A DNA stretch of 64,000 bases, from positions 141,043 through 205,042 of the forward strand of contig NZ_KE007365.1 of NCBI RefSeq assembly GCF_000400735.1, in the 5' to 3' direction. Position numbers and translations under genes: made by a program. Within the stretch, counting starts at the first letter, position 1, and the number at the start of each line of letters is the position of its first letter. Origin of the DNA: Acinetobacter tandoii DSM 14970 = CIP 107469 (GTDB lineage: Bacteria; Pseudomonadota; Gammaproteobacteria; Pseudomonadales; Moraxellaceae). Shown one piece after another: positions 19,464-28,264 of this stretch. The notes beneath the pieces were generated by a model, which saw only the letters and a list, made by a program, of their open reading frames with translations, ran no database searches and was not told where the DNA came from.

Positions 19464-20456
19464 ATGTCTGCACAAGAAAAAGAAACATCGAATAGCCTTT
19501 ATCGACAATGGCAAATCCTGTCCCGTCTTTCTACAGGAAAATGGATGGGAACTCGTGAAATACAGGAAATTTTGCAAAGAGAAGGCATCGATATCAGCTT
19601 GCGCACCATTCAGCGTGATTTAAATCAGATTTCACAGCGATTTCCAATTGAGAGCAACAAAACCGTTCCACAGGGATGGCGTTGGCGTTCTGATGCGCCG
19701 ATTCAAAGTTTGCCTCATATGACCAGTTCTCAAGCTGTCACTTTTATGATGGTTGAGGAACACTTAAAACACCTTCTTCCTCCAAGTTTACTGGAAGAAA
19801 TGAATCCTTGGTTTGATTTGGCTCGTCGTAGTTTATCTACCCAAAATAATGTACGCCAATGGATTAATCGGGTACGTATAGTCCCTGCTAATCAACCTTT
19901 AATTCCACCTGTGGTGGATCGTGCTGCGCAGCAAGCCATTTATGAAGGTTTATTACAAGATAAACAATTGGAATGTGTTTATCAAAAGCGTCCTCAAGCT
20001 GAAGAAAGCGTTTATACGTTGAACCCTTTGGCATTGGTGCAAAAAGGTGCAACTATTTATTTAATTTGCACTCGCTATGATAAAACCGATATTCAAACTT
20101 TTGCTTTGCACCGTTTTAAGTCAGCCAAAGTACTAGATTCTCGTGCACTACATCCTGTCAATTTCGACATTGATGCCTATATTGACTCAGGTGCACTTGG
20201 ATTTAGAGTCGACTATAACAAACCAACAGATAATGTTGCTTTAAAACTGACCATTCCAGAATGCGAGTCACATTATTTTGAAGAAAGCCAATTAAGTCGA
20301 GATCAGGTGATTACCCCACTTGAACATAATCTGGTTCAAATTTCTGCAACTGTTCCTTTTACCTCTCAACTCACGTGGTGGCTACGCAGTTTTGGTAATA
20401 AAATTCAGAAAATTGAGCCTGAAGAAGTTGAACGTGTAGTCCGACAACTAGACTGA
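19464..20456 (+). CDS. WYL-domain transcriptional regulator
   Basis: A 330-residue regulator with an N-terminal winged HTH (WMGTREIQEILQREGIDISLRTIQRDLNQIS, in two adjoining pieces) and a C-terminal WYL ligand-binding domain (LNPLALVQKGATIYLICTRYDKTDIQTFALHRFKSA). WYL regulators sense small ligands or nucleic acids. It is divergent from the Anbu operon with a 259-bp shared gap, so it probably controls that operon, but I see no obvious palindromic operator. A terminator follows. Confidence 0.88.
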   Translation: MSAQEKETSNSLYRQWQILSRLSTGKWMGTREIQEILQREGIDISLRTIQRDLNQISQRFPIESNKTVPQGWRWRSDAPIQSLPHMTSSQAVTFMMVEEHLKHLLPPSLLEEMNPWFDLARRSLSTQNNVRQWINRVRIVPANQPLIPPVVDRAAQQAIYEGLLQDKQLECVYQKRPQAEESVYTLNPLALVQKGATIYLICTRYDKTDIQTFALHRFKSAKVLDSRALHPVNFDIDAYIDSGALGFRVDYNKPTDNVALKLTIPECESHYFEESQLSRDQVITPLEHNLVQISATVPFTSQLTWWLRSFGNKIQKIEPEEVERVVRQLD

Positions 20457-20487
20457 AATGATTGTGGCAAAAATTTCTAGGTAAAAA

Positions 20488-20510
20488 AAAGTCCCAACTA
20501 TTGGGACTTT
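20488..20510 (+). terminator. Terminator of the WYL regulator
   Basis: AAAGTCCCAA and TTGGGACTTT form a perfect 10-bp stem with loop CTA. The 3' arm ends in TTT, then ATAATTTTATT. Confidence 0.85.
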
Positions 20511-20850
20511 ATAATTTTATTGTATTTATCTGTTTTAATTTATAATCTTGCGTGGTGAAAGTTTTAGACATTATGTTTCTGAACCCCGACTCATATTGTC
20601 TACATCGATTGTATTTTTTGCTGCACATGGGATGGTTCAGCAAGCAAGTTCTCCTCGGTTATATCGAATACATTTAGTGGTCATCACTGGTTTCTCCGTG
20701 TGGTTTAAGTTCATTCAATATACTGAATCTTCCACTTGACCTGAAATAAGCAATTGTTCCAATCAAATCATATTTTCTGCTTAAATCAATTTATGCAAAT
20801 AACCTAATAAATGAGATCATCAATAAAACGTCATCTTGTGTTTATTTTAT
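20511..20850. other. Intergenic region without a gene
   Basis: This gap lies between two converging transcription units (the WYL regulator and the mdc operon). A 63-codon open frame at 20548-20739 has no ribosome site and no recognisable protein features. I see no repeat or RNA structure of note, and no clear terminator for mdcH. Confidence 0.5.
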
Positions 20851-21774
20851 TTAAGAATAAATATTCTGCTGCTTTTCAATCCAAAGTTCTAAACCAGCAA
20901 ACGTCTTAAAATCATCCACTGCTCTTACATTTAGATGTGGACTACGCTCCAATACCATTTTACTTAAAGCATTGCCTGGCCCAATTTCTAACACAATATC
21001 GGGCTGGTTTTCTTGTATAGCGGTTAAACACGAATCCCAATCTATGGCATGGTTCATTTGATCAATCAGCGCTTCGACTGCATCGCAGCTTTTAAAATAT
21101 TTATGCCCACCTGAACCACTAATGATAGGTACTTCCAAACGATTAAACAGATGCTGTTGTAAAACCTGCCGATAAGGAGCTACAGCACCATTCATTAAAG
21201 AGGTATGGGAAGGAATACTGACATTCAGTCGCTTCACCGAATGTGTTCCCACCTGTTTAAGTTGTTGTGTCAATTGTTGTAAGTTCGATGCCAGACCACC
21301 GACAATAAAATGGCTATCGCTAATTTTTATTGATAATTCAGTCTCTGTGTTTGCCAAAATGGGGGATAACCCTGCCCAATTCATGCCCTGAATAGCCAAC
21401 AAACCACTCGGTACATGCACAGCGTTTGACATCAATATGCCCCGCTGTCGGGCTAAATAAAGTCCTTGTGCTAAATCTGTTTGAGTTGAGCAAATCAGTG
21501 CACTTAATTCACCAAGTGAGTAACCTGAAAAACTCATCGTTTCTTCTAAGCAATGTTTTAACTTTTGCCAGCGACACCACTGTAGGGCAAAAATAAAGGG
21601 TTGAGCAAAATCATTACAATACAAATCTGTCTCAGATAAGTCAGCCTTAAACAACTCAGGCAGATGTTGCGTGAGCTGCAAGTTGACATCTAACTCTATA
21701 GCAAGGTCTTTCAATTGCTGAACATGAGCTAAGTTCTGCACCCCTTGCCCACTAAATAATATTGCGAAATTCAT
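20851..21774 (-). CDS. mdcH: Malonate decarboxylase epsilon subunit (malonyltransferase)
   Basis: MdcH loads malonyl from malonyl-CoA onto the MdcC carrier protein to prime the decarboxylase cycle. It has the FabD-like fold: FSGQGVQ at residues 8-13, the nucleophile Ser86 in GYSLGE, the histidine in SIPSHTSLM and a late EIGPGNALSKMV. The length of 307 residues is normal. It overlaps the end of mdcB by 23 bases and closes the operon. Confidence 0.93.
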   Translation of the reverse strand: MNFAILFSGQGVQNLAHVQQLKDLAIELDVNLQLTQHLPELFKADLSETDLYCNDFAQPFIFALQWCRWQKLKHCLEETMSFSGYSLGELSALICSTQTDLAQGLYLARQRGILMSNAVHVPSGLLAIQGMNWAGLSPILANTETELSIKISDSHFIVGGLASNLQQLTQQLKQVGTHSVKRLNVSIPSHTSLMNGAVAPYRQVLQQHLFNRLEVPIISGSGGHKYFKSCDAVEALIDQMNHAIDWDSCLTAIQENQPDIVLEIGPGNALSKMVLERSPHLNVRAVDDFKTFAGLELWIEKQQNIYS

Positions 21775-22630
21775 GTTCCACCTTCAGCATGAACAAAGTT
21801 ACCCCCAATAAGTCTGCACTTCCGCCAGGACTAAGATGATGTTGAACAAAGTAATCTTCGATTCTTTTCACTTCTTGCATCCAGTCGACTTGTAGTACCC
21901 CACCGCGTACCAAAAACTGCTTCGCCATATCTTGCACAATATATAGCGCCGATAAACCGCCACGCCAAACAATATTGGTATCTTGCAGATGAGACATTAA
22001 TGCAAGTAAAGCTTGAAGCGATGCACGCTTTTTATCTTCTGTTTTTGCATAAATTTCTAAATAATGTGGAATAGCAATATCTAACACTGTTTTAAAGCCT
22101 GAAGCCACTTCCTCAATAGCACCCGTAATACCATATTGACTGCGCATGCGTTGCCCATGACTGTTGGGATTACGCTCTAGATGATGCAGTAATTCCTCTT
22201 GCCATGTTTGCTGAATCATACGACTAATCGAAATCGCATTCAGTGCAATATCTTGAGCAAAGCATTTTCCTACTGCTGCGCTGGCAAATCCTAAATTAAA
22301 AATAGCCCCTTTGTGGGTGTTAATCTGTGCAGTTGCATCCATCATTTTTTGTTCAGCTTGAATGCCACATTGTCGAATGCTGTCAAAACCGACTTCATGA
22401 TAGCCATTTAAACATTGTTCTTGAAAATAATAAGTTAGGGATTGGATGCTACGCTCAAACAAGGCGAAATCCATATCTTGATGGCTACCTTGGGTGGTTG
22501 GGCAAACCAAACCGGGTTTATGTGCCAAACTCACTTCTTCATAAAGCGCTGTTCGCGCCAGAAGATCTAAGCGCATCGCATGCTGCGAAATATCTAAGAA
22601 TAGATGGTCATGCTTCTGTACAGTTTGCAT
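21752..22630 (-). CDS. mdcB: Triphosphoribosyl-dephospho-CoA synthase
   Basis: MdcB makes 2'-(5''-triphosphoribosyl)-3'-dephospho-CoA from dephospho-CoA and ATP, the precursor of the MdcC prosthetic group. Family marks include ARTALYEEVSLAHKPGLVCP, SHQDMDFALFERSI, NTHKGAIFNLG and SPGGSADLLGVTLF. A TTG at 22636 is in frame, but I choose ATG 22630 with GGAAT upstream; both lie inside the end of mdcG, so the two genes overlap by 23-29 bases. Confidence 0.92.
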   Translation of the reverse strand: MQTVQKHDHLFLDISQHAMRLDLLARTALYEEVSLAHKPGLVCPTTQGSHQDMDFALFERSIQSLTYYFQEQCLNGYHEVGFDSIRQCGIQAEQKMMDATAQINTHKGAIFNLGFASAAVGKCFAQDIALNAISISRMIQQTWQEELLHHLERNPNSHGQRMRSQYGITGAIEEVASGFKTVLDIAIPHYLEIYAKTEDKKRASLQALLALMSHLQDTNIVWRGGLSALYIVQDMAKQFLVRGGVLQVDWMQEVKRIEDYFVQHHLSPGGSADLLGVTLFMLKVEHEFRNII

Positions 22631-23288
22631 CTTCAAGATTCCATTCTAATAGTTGTTCTAATTTCAGCATGTCCACATGCTGCAAAGCTTTGCCGATAAT
22701 GCTCTGCTTAGCCTCAGGATAAATCATCAGCAATTCATTAAATGAAACATGCCAGTCTGGATGGATTTTGATTTCACCATCTAAACGGACTGCACTTAAA
22801 GTTTGTGTTTTTTGAATTAGTTGTAAAATGTCTGCTAATCGTGACATGTCTTGCGGATATAAAACCAAATCTAAATCCGAGCTAACACGTACATAGGCTT
22901 CTTGGGTCAGATATTCATAGGCATAGGAGCCATAGACATAAACTTCACAGTTGAGTGTGACTAAAGCTTTAGCAAAATCATGTAGTGCTGCATCCTGAAA
23001 GCTCTGCGGTCGTTCGATTAATAAGGTATGTAAGGAAAGTGGTCGGGTAATGAGCTGAATTTCATCCGCTTCGACCAAGCAAGCTACACGATATTTACAC
23101 CCCTCAACCAAGCAATTGATCGCCAGCTTGACCTGAGCTGCATCGTCATTGTCCTGCCGACAAATAGTCATTGGCACGGACTGTTGCAGCAACTGGTACA
23201 CTTTTTGTCTAGCAGGTTCAGGTAAGGAACTATCCAAAAAATGTAGATCTGCTACAGGATGCAAATAAGCCAAGTCATGACGATCCAT
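22608..23288 (-). CDS. mdcG: Phosphoribosyl-dephospho-CoA transferase (holo-MdcC synthase)
   Basis: MdcG attaches the phosphoribosyl-dephospho-CoA group to the serine of MdcC. The protein (226 residues) contains a nucleotidyltransferase-like signature: VYGSYAYEYLTQEAYVRVSSDLDLVL holds the G-S and D-x-D metal-binding pattern. The start follows AAGGAGGAAGC. The position between mdcE and mdcB fits the Acinetobacter operon order. Confidence 0.91.
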   Translation of the reverse strand: MDRHDLAYLHPVADLHFLDSSLPEPARQKVYQLLQQSVPMTICRQDNDDAAQVKLAINCLVEGCKYRVACLVEADEIQLITRPLSLHTLLIERPQSFQDAALHDFAKALVTLNCEVYVYGSYAYEYLTQEAYVRVSSDLDLVLYPQDMSRLADILQLIQKTQTLSAVRLDGEIKIHPDWHVSFNELLMIYPEAKQSIIGKALQHVDMLKLEQLLEWNLEDANCTEA

Positions 23289-23299
23289 ATGCTTCCTCC

Positions 23300-24016
23300 T
23301 TAAGCGTTCACAACTTTCTCGATGACTGAGTTACACAACTGACGACCTTGGCGTTGCTGACCAACTACACGGCGCTGATCTGTCATATAACTTTCGAGAT
23401 GTTGCTGTTGATTGACTAATGCTTGACTCACCCAATCGGTGTCCAAGTTTTCCCATACGGCGTTGATAGCGCCCATCTTGTAGAAATTTTCGACTCCTGG
23501 GGCAAAGATGGCTGAGCTTTGCGACAGTTGTTTCAACTTTTCTACAGGAATTTTGGTGACCCGTGCCATCGCGTTCAGATCCATGACTTTGACCTGAGAA
23601 TCGCTCAGTGCATACACTTCATTTGCCATTAATCCATAAGAGAGGAAGCCACCACTGACAGCTTGACCGAAAATAATGGCAAGATTGGCATGTCCACTAC
23701 GGCGTAATAAATCTACACATGAAGCTAAATGTGCAAAAGTACGATTGAGACACAACAATTCATCGGCACGGGAAAGATCTTGTCCTTGCGTATCTACAAT
23801 AAAAACCACAGGAGTTTGATCACCTTGTTGTACCAATTTTAAAATTTCAGAAGACAACTGAATGGCAATGTCTTGATTAATCGGCGCGGCATTAACCGTA
23901 CCCAAAATTCGTACTGGGCCAACCGCAGTCTGTGCATCCCCTTTAATGACATAACCCTCAATCTGATAATTCAGTTGATTTGGAAAAAGTTGTTTCAAAA
24001 CTAATTCTGTATTCAT
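23300..24016 (-). CDS. mdcE: Malonate decarboxylase gamma subunit
   Basis: MdcE (238 residues) forms, with MdcD, the carboxyl-transferase-like heterodimer that decarboxylates malonyl-S-MdcC. The crotonase-fold core is visible in PVVFIVDTQGQDLSRADEL, IIFGQAVSGGFLSYGLMAN and VMDLNAMARVTK. It starts 4 bases after mdcD with an AAGGATG ribosome site. Confidence 0.92.
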   Translation of the reverse strand: MNTELVLKQLFPNQLNYQIEGYVIKGDAQTAVGPVRILGTVNAAPINQDIAIQLSSEILKLVQQGDQTPVVFIVDTQGQDLSRADELLCLNRTFAHLASCVDLLRRSGHANLAIIFGQAVSGGFLSYGLMANEVYALSDSQVKVMDLNAMARVTKIPVEKLKQLSQSSAIFAPGVENFYKMGAINAVWENLDTDWVSQALVNQQQHLESYMTDQRRVVGQQRQGRQLCNSVIEKVVNA

Positions 24017-24020
24017 TGCA

Positions 24021-24908
24021 TCATCCTTGCTTTAACATCACGACTTCATGCGCCGAGAGCATTGGAATTTTTTCTGGCTGAGCAATGCCCATTTCATGCC
24101 AAATCTGTAAGCCATCGTTTTTACCAAACCAGCGTTGCTGTTGTTGCTCAAGCTGTTGCTGTTGCTGCAATAATTGTTCTAAGTCTAGAGGGGCCGTCTT
24201 AACATCTAGCTGCGTTAAAATCGCATCGCGAATATCTGTAATATCATCCTCAACCAAAGCTTGTACATGATTGAGTAAATAACGATGTTTACCACCTGTG
24301 ACACGCCAAACCAAAGCACGGTCTTTAGAGTCAAATTCTTCCACGCCTTTGACCGTTTCAATCACTTCTGGGCCAGACAGTGCCAAACGCCCTTCTTCTG
24401 TCATGATGATGGCACTGCTCAAACATGCACTAATACCCATACCACCAAAAGCACCACAGGTTCCACCAATCACCGTAATAATCGGAATACCTGCATGTCG
24501 CACTTGCAACATGGCACGCATGATTTCAGAAATGGCGATGAGACCTGCATTCGCTTCATGCAAACGCACACCACCTGAATCCACAAAGAACACCACGGCT
24601 TGTGATTGATCCTGAATGGCTTTATGTAACAGCCCGACAATCTTCGCTCCGTGAATTTCGCCCACGGCACCGCCCATGAACTGTCCTTCTTGGGCAATAA
24701 TATGGATTGGGGTTTGATTGATCGCTGCTGTACCAATAATCACGCCATCATCAAAACTTCCCGGAATATCCAGAGCCGATAAATGTGGGCTAACTTCGAT
24801 TTCGGTCGGCTTCAAGATTTCTTTAAAGCTGTTTTCATCGACCACAGCTTGAATACGCGCACGCGCGGTTTTTTCATAAAAACTGTTTTTGAGCATCACT
24901 TGATCCAT
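24021..24908 (-). CDS. mdcD: Malonate decarboxylase beta subunit
   Basis: MdcD (295 residues) is the acetyl-CoA-carboxylase-beta-like half of the decarboxylase. Motifs seen are SFYEKTARARIQAVVD near the N-terminus, VFFVDSGGVRLHEANAGL and VIGGTCGAFGGMGISACLSS, which form oxyanion holes. A glutamine-rich stretch near residue 245 (LLQQQQQLEQQQQRW) is an expanded CAA/CAG tract in a helical region and looks species-specific. AAGGGAG lies 8 bases before the ATG. Confidence 0.93.
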   Translation of the reverse strand: MDQVMLKNSFYEKTARARIQAVVDENSFKEILKPTEIEVSPHLSALDIPGSFDDGVIIGTAAINQTPIHIIAQEGQFMGGAVGEIHGAKIVGLLHKAIQDQSQAVVFFVDSGGVRLHEANAGLIAISEIMRAMLQVRHAGIPIITVIGGTCGAFGGMGISACLSSAIIMTEEGRLALSGPEVIETVKGVEEFDSKDRALVWRVTGGKHRYLLNHVQALVEDDITDIRDAILTQLDVKTAPLDLEQLLQQQQQLEQQQQRWFGKNDGLQIWHEMGIAQPEKIPMLSAHEVVMLKQG

Positions 24909-24911
24909 GTT

Positions 24912-25220
24912 CTATACTCCCTTAAACATAGATATTGCTTGGCTTAAGCGCAGGTTCACCACCGCTGGAGTCGCCCCCATATCATTTAACTGAAATTTAA
25001 GCCCTGCTACCGCATGACGTTGTGCAAACTCATTCAGTACAGACTGCCAAACATGTTGAAAACCAACGGCTGATGTGGTGACTTCAATCTGACAAATATC
25101 CGCCTGATCATGCTGTGAAACTAAGACTTCTAAATTTCCAGAACCAACCACACCACAAATAACAGCCGCCTGTTCAGCACTCAGCGGTGCTGATTGCAAT
25201 TCAAATTTTAACTTTTCCAT
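24912..25220 (-). CDS. mdcC: Malonate decarboxylase acyl carrier protein (delta subunit)
   Basis: MdcC carries the acyl group on a phosphoribosyl-dephospho-CoA arm attached to the serine in VVGSGNLEVL. An upstream GTG (25229) overlaps the mdcA stop, but I prefer ATG 25220, which has GGTGA eight bases before it and gives 102 residues, the usual size. Small soluble protein between mdcA and mdcD. Confidence 0.9.
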   Translation of the reverse strand: MEKLKFELQSAPLSAEQAAVICGVVGSGNLEVLVSQHDQADICQIEVTTSAVGFQHVWQSVLNEFAQRHAVAGLKFQLNDMGATPAVVNLRLSQAISMFKGV

Positions 25221-25225
25221 GTCAA

Positions 25226-26881
25226 TCACCAGTTTCTAAAGCGGCTTGGGGGGCTATATAAACCACCCGACCATTTAACTAAATCTTTCACCGATTTTGC
25301 TGCGAGCAAATCACGACTCACTTGTGTCGGATCAATGCCTAAATCTTCTGGACGTTGAATAATGCCGCGCTGACGTAATTCTTCAACTTTCGCTGTATCA
25401 CGCTTCATCCCCACTGGGGTATAACCTGCTACACCACGAATCGCTTGTTCCCGTTCTTCTGGGGTCCGACATAACAGTAAGTTGGCAATGCCTTCTTCCG
25501 TCACAATATGGGTCACGTCTTCGCCATAAATCATGATTGGTGGGAGTTCGCTGTCCATTTTGTCTTGTAACTGCCACGCATCTAACTCTTCTACAAAGAC
25601 AGGATGCATATGTTCACGGTACGTTTCGACCAACTGCACTACCAGTTTGCGACCTTTTATGAGTTTGCCGTCCACCGCTTCACGCCCTGCTTTGGTATAG
25701 GCATAACTGGCATGACGACGTCCATGCGGGTCAGAACCCATATTCGGTGCCCCCCCAAAACCAGAAATACGGTCTACCGTCGCGGTTGAGCTGTTGCCTT
25801 GCAAATCAATTTGTAATGTTGAACCAATGAACAAATCACACGCATATAAACCCGCAGTTTGACTAAAGGCACGATTCGAGCGCATGCTGCCATCACTACC
25901 CGTAAAGAACACATCTGGACGTTCTTTAATATAGTCTTCCATCCCGACTTCAGAACCAAAGCTATGAATTGATTCGACAAAACCACTTTCAATTGCTGGA
26001 ATTAAAGTTGGGTGTGGATTCAAAGCCCAATTGGTACAGATCTGCCCCTTTAACCCCAATGAAGCCGCATAAGTAGGCAGCAATAATTCAATCGCCGCAG
26101 TATCAAAACCAATGCCATGATTTAATCGTTGAATTTGATATGGTGCATAGATACCTTTAATAACCATCATCGCCATTAAAATTTGCACTTCGGTAATTTG
26201 TGCAGGATCACGGGTAAATAACGGTTCTATATAGTTGTGCTTGGGACTTTCAATATAAAAATCGACCCAATCTGCTGGCACATCGACACGTGGCAGCTTA
26301 TCGACAATTTCATTGACCTGTGCAATCACAATGCCGCTTTTAAATGCAGTGGCTTCAATAATTGCTGGCGTATCTTCGGTATTGGCACCCGTATATAAAT
26401 TTCCTTGACGGTCTGCCGCATGTGCCGTGATTAAACACACATTTGGAGTGAGGTCGATAAAATAACGCCCGTATAACTCTAAATAGGTATGAATTGATCC
26501 GATACTAATTCTTTGCTGCTGAACCAATTGAGCCAGACGCAAACTTTGTGGGCCAGCAAAAGAAAAATCAACTTTAGAAGCAATACCCTTTTCAAAGACG
26601 TCTATGTGACTCGGTAAAGCCAATACAGACTGAACAATGTGTAAATTATTCACCACATCTGGATTACATTGACTTAAGCTCTTGGAGAGAAAATCTGCCT
26701 GTTTCTGGTTATTGCCTTCTAAACACACTCGATCTCCGCAAGCAATGACCGTTTCTAATAGTTCAATGACACGTGCATGTTCAACTTTCTTTTCAAAGCC
26801 TTTTTGCTTTGCTTGATTGAGTTTTTCTTGTCTACGGGTTCTCTGCTTATCCCATAAATGCTTCTTAACCATCTGGTTCAT
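25226..26881 (-). CDS. mdcA: Malonate decarboxylase alpha subunit (acetyl-S-ACP:malonate transferase)
   Basis: MdcA (551 residues) swaps the acetyl group on MdcC for malonate, releasing acetate. It is a CoA-transferase-like protein. Stretches recognisable for the family are VCLEGNNQKQADFLSKSL, GFDTAAIELLLPTYAASL, SGFVESIHSFGSEVGMEDY, GGAPNMGSDPHGRRH and YTPVGMKRDTAKVEELR. It begins the enzymatic part of the operon right after the two transporter genes. Confidence 0.94.
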   Translation of the reverse strand: MNQMVKKHLWDKQRTRRQEKLNQAKQKGFEKKVEHARVIELLETVIACGDRVCLEGNNQKQADFLSKSLSQCNPDVVNNLHIVQSVLALPSHIDVFEKGIASKVDFSFAGPQSLRLAQLVQQQRISIGSIHTYLELYGRYFIDLTPNVCLITAHAADRQGNLYTGANTEDTPAIIEATAFKSGIVIAQVNEIVDKLPRVDVPADWVDFYIESPKHNYIEPLFTRDPAQITEVQILMAMMVIKGIYAPYQIQRLNHGIGFDTAAIELLLPTYAASLGLKGQICTNWALNPHPTLIPAIESGFVESIHSFGSEVGMEDYIKERPDVFFTGSDGSMRSNRAFSQTAGLYACDLFIGSTLQIDLQGNSSTATVDRISGFGGAPNMGSDPHGRRHASYAYTKAGREAVDGKLIKGRKLVVQLVETYREHMHPVFVEELDAWQLQDKMDSELPPIMIYGEDVTHIVTEEGIANLLLCRTPEEREQAIRGVAGYTPVGMKRDTAKVEELRQRGIIQRPEDLGIDPTQVSRDLLAAKSVKDLVKWSGGLYSPPSRFRNW

Positions 26882-26902
26882 AACATCACCTTTATGTCTG
26901 AG

Positions 26903-27664
26903 TTAGCCGAAGATGGCATTGATTGTGAGGAAAAATATTGAGGGTCCGAGTAAGCAACCTAAACCTGTATAGAATGTTGCAACCAAAGCACCATACGGTA
27001 CTAAACGAACATCTGTACCTGCCAAACCCGCAGCTGTACCGCTAGTTGTCCCCGCCAAACCACCAAAAACCATCGCTGAGCGTGGACTTTTTAAATACAT
27101 GAATTTTGCGAGTAATGGTGTACCCACCATAAAGAACACTGACTTAATCAGACCAATCGCAATGGATAATGCAATCACTTCTGAGCTTGCACCCACTGCT
27201 GTGCCTGTTACTGGGCCCACGATATAGGTCATTGCACCTGCACCAATTGTGGTCATCGAGACAGGATCTCGATAACCCATGAGCCAAGCGACCATAGCGC
27301 CAATCACAAAGGGAATCACACAACCCAACAGCAGCGCGATCATGCCGACTTTGCCTGCTTTCTTGACTTCTTTTACATCGACTTCAAATGCGGTAGAAGC
27401 AATTGCCAAGTCACGCAACATTGCTCCTCCAAGCAAAGCAAAACCACCAAAAATCGCGATGTCTGAAATGCCTTTTTCACCTTGGGTATATACGCCTGCA
27501 AAGTACGCCAAAACCAAGCCCATGGTGATGGCAATCGCTGAACTTTGTAATTTACCCTTGGTCAGATATTTTGAGAGGAGATGCGAGACATACATCATCA
27601 ACCCCGTTACTGCCAACGCTGTGACTAACGCATTTTTCGTCAATACTGTGACTATTTCTTCCAT
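26903..27664 (-). CDS. mdcM: Malonate transporter, large subunit (MadM-like)
   Basis: A membrane protein of 253 residues with about eight hydrophobic helices, homologous to MadM, which with MadL forms a malonate/cation symporter. Characteristic segments are TIGAGAMTYIVGPVTGTAVGASSEVIALSIAIG and GGLAGTTSGTAAGLAGTD, given here as parts of longer helices. The frame is open to 27691, but AAGGAAG precedes the ATG at 27664 and MEEIVTVLTKNAL is the natural N-terminus. Confidence 0.9.
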   Translation of the reverse strand: MEEIVTVLTKNALVTALAVTGLMMYVSHLLSKYLTKGKLQSSAIAITMGLVLAYFAGVYTQGEKGISDIAIFGGFALLGGAMLRDLAIASTAFEVDVKEVKKAGKVGMIALLLGCVIPFVIGAMVAWLMGYRDPVSMTTIGAGAMTYIVGPVTGTAVGASSEVIALSIAIGLIKSVFFMVGTPLLAKFMYLKSPRSAMVFGGLAGTTSGTAAGLAGTDVRLVPYGALVATFYTGLGCLLGPSIFFLTINAIFG

Positions 27665-27725
27665 TACGTTTCTTCCTTGTAACCCAACCAACCGTTTTTA
27701 TTCTGTATCCATGCCTGACTGGCTG

Positions 27726-28127
27726 TTAGACCGCTTTTTCTACTGTTTCAACTGACCATTCATAGGTTGCATAATCACCGCTAGATTTGTTCAACCAACG
27801 AATGACCAATACAGTACCAATGAGTGAAGCGACAGAAACAATCAGCCCCAACATTCCACCTGAAAGCGCTGCAACTACGTTTTGTCCTGCTGACATGGCA
27901 ACGACGATTGGAATGTACATCCCTGACCAATACAACACACCGAACTGAGTGACTTGAGGCAGGTGCCCACGTTTAGCCAAAACCTCCTTTGATATAATTA
28001 AAAGAATCATGGCAATTGCCACACCACCTACATTGGCTTTTACACCAAGCGCCATACCGAGAATATTTCCTAAATACACACCGAGTAGATGGCAGATTGC
28101 CAGTATGGCTGTTCCGTAAATAATCAT
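27726..28127 (-). CDS. mdcL: Malonate transporter, small subunit (MadL-like)
   Basis: A protein of 133 residues with four hydrophobic helices, matching MadL in length and pattern (MIIYGTAILAICHLLGVYLG, GVKANVGGVAIAMILLI, VVAMSAGQNVVAALSGG). It is the first gene of mdcLMACDEGBH, and together with mdcM it imports malonate. The promoter and repressor site lie within the 137-bp gap to the divergent regulator. Confidence 0.9.
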   Translation of the reverse strand: MIIYGTAILAICHLLGVYLGNILGMALGVKANVGGVAIAMILLIISKEVLAKRGHLPQVTQFGVLYWSGMYIPIVVAMSAGQNVVAALSGGMLGLIVSVASLIGTVLVIRWLNKSSGDYATYEWSVETVEKAV

Positions 28128-28186
28128 CGCTGAATCCTCCCTGGATCATGCTTTGCTTCTAATAATCTGACTTATAATTTGCTATA

Positions 28187-28215
28187 GTTATAGCCTATCT
28201 GTATCCAGTGTACAA
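28187..28215 (-). promoter_or_regulatory. Putative mdcL promoter
   Basis: On the minus strand TTGTAC (28215-28210) and TATAAC (28192-28187) are 17 bases apart. The -35 hexamer lies inside the weaker repressor-like site, so bound repressor would block polymerase. Confidence 0.55.
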
Positions 28216-28216
28216 T
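28205..28216. promoter_or_regulatory. Secondary MdcY-like half operator
   Basis: CCAGTGTACAAT keeps the right half of the palindrome ATTGTATACAAT (8 of 12 positions overall), and overlaps the mdcL -35 region. Confidence 0.4.
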
Positions 28217-28237
28217 GTTTTGTACTCAAATAAACAT

Positions 28238-28253
28238 AAATTGTATACAATTT
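28238..28253. promoter_or_regulatory. MdcY operator palindrome
   Basis: AAATTGTATACAATTT is a perfect 16-bp palindrome. Its core ATTGTATACAAT is, as far as I recall, the published operator of the malonate repressor MdcY of Acinetobacter calcoaceticus. It lies 11 bases before the regulator's ATG and would also autoregulate that gene. Confidence 0.8.
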
Positions 28254-28264
28254 TTTGGTGGTGT

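Noticed and set aside
20548..20739. 63-codon ORF in the gap after the WYL regulator
   Set aside because: No ribosome site, no known domain, and the composition is that of intergenic DNA.
24085..24609. Three plus-strand ORFs (61, 97 and 103 codons) within mdcD
   Set aside because: Cysteine- or threonine-rich translations typical of reverse-strand reading of a real gene; the Cys run is the antisense of the glutamine tract.
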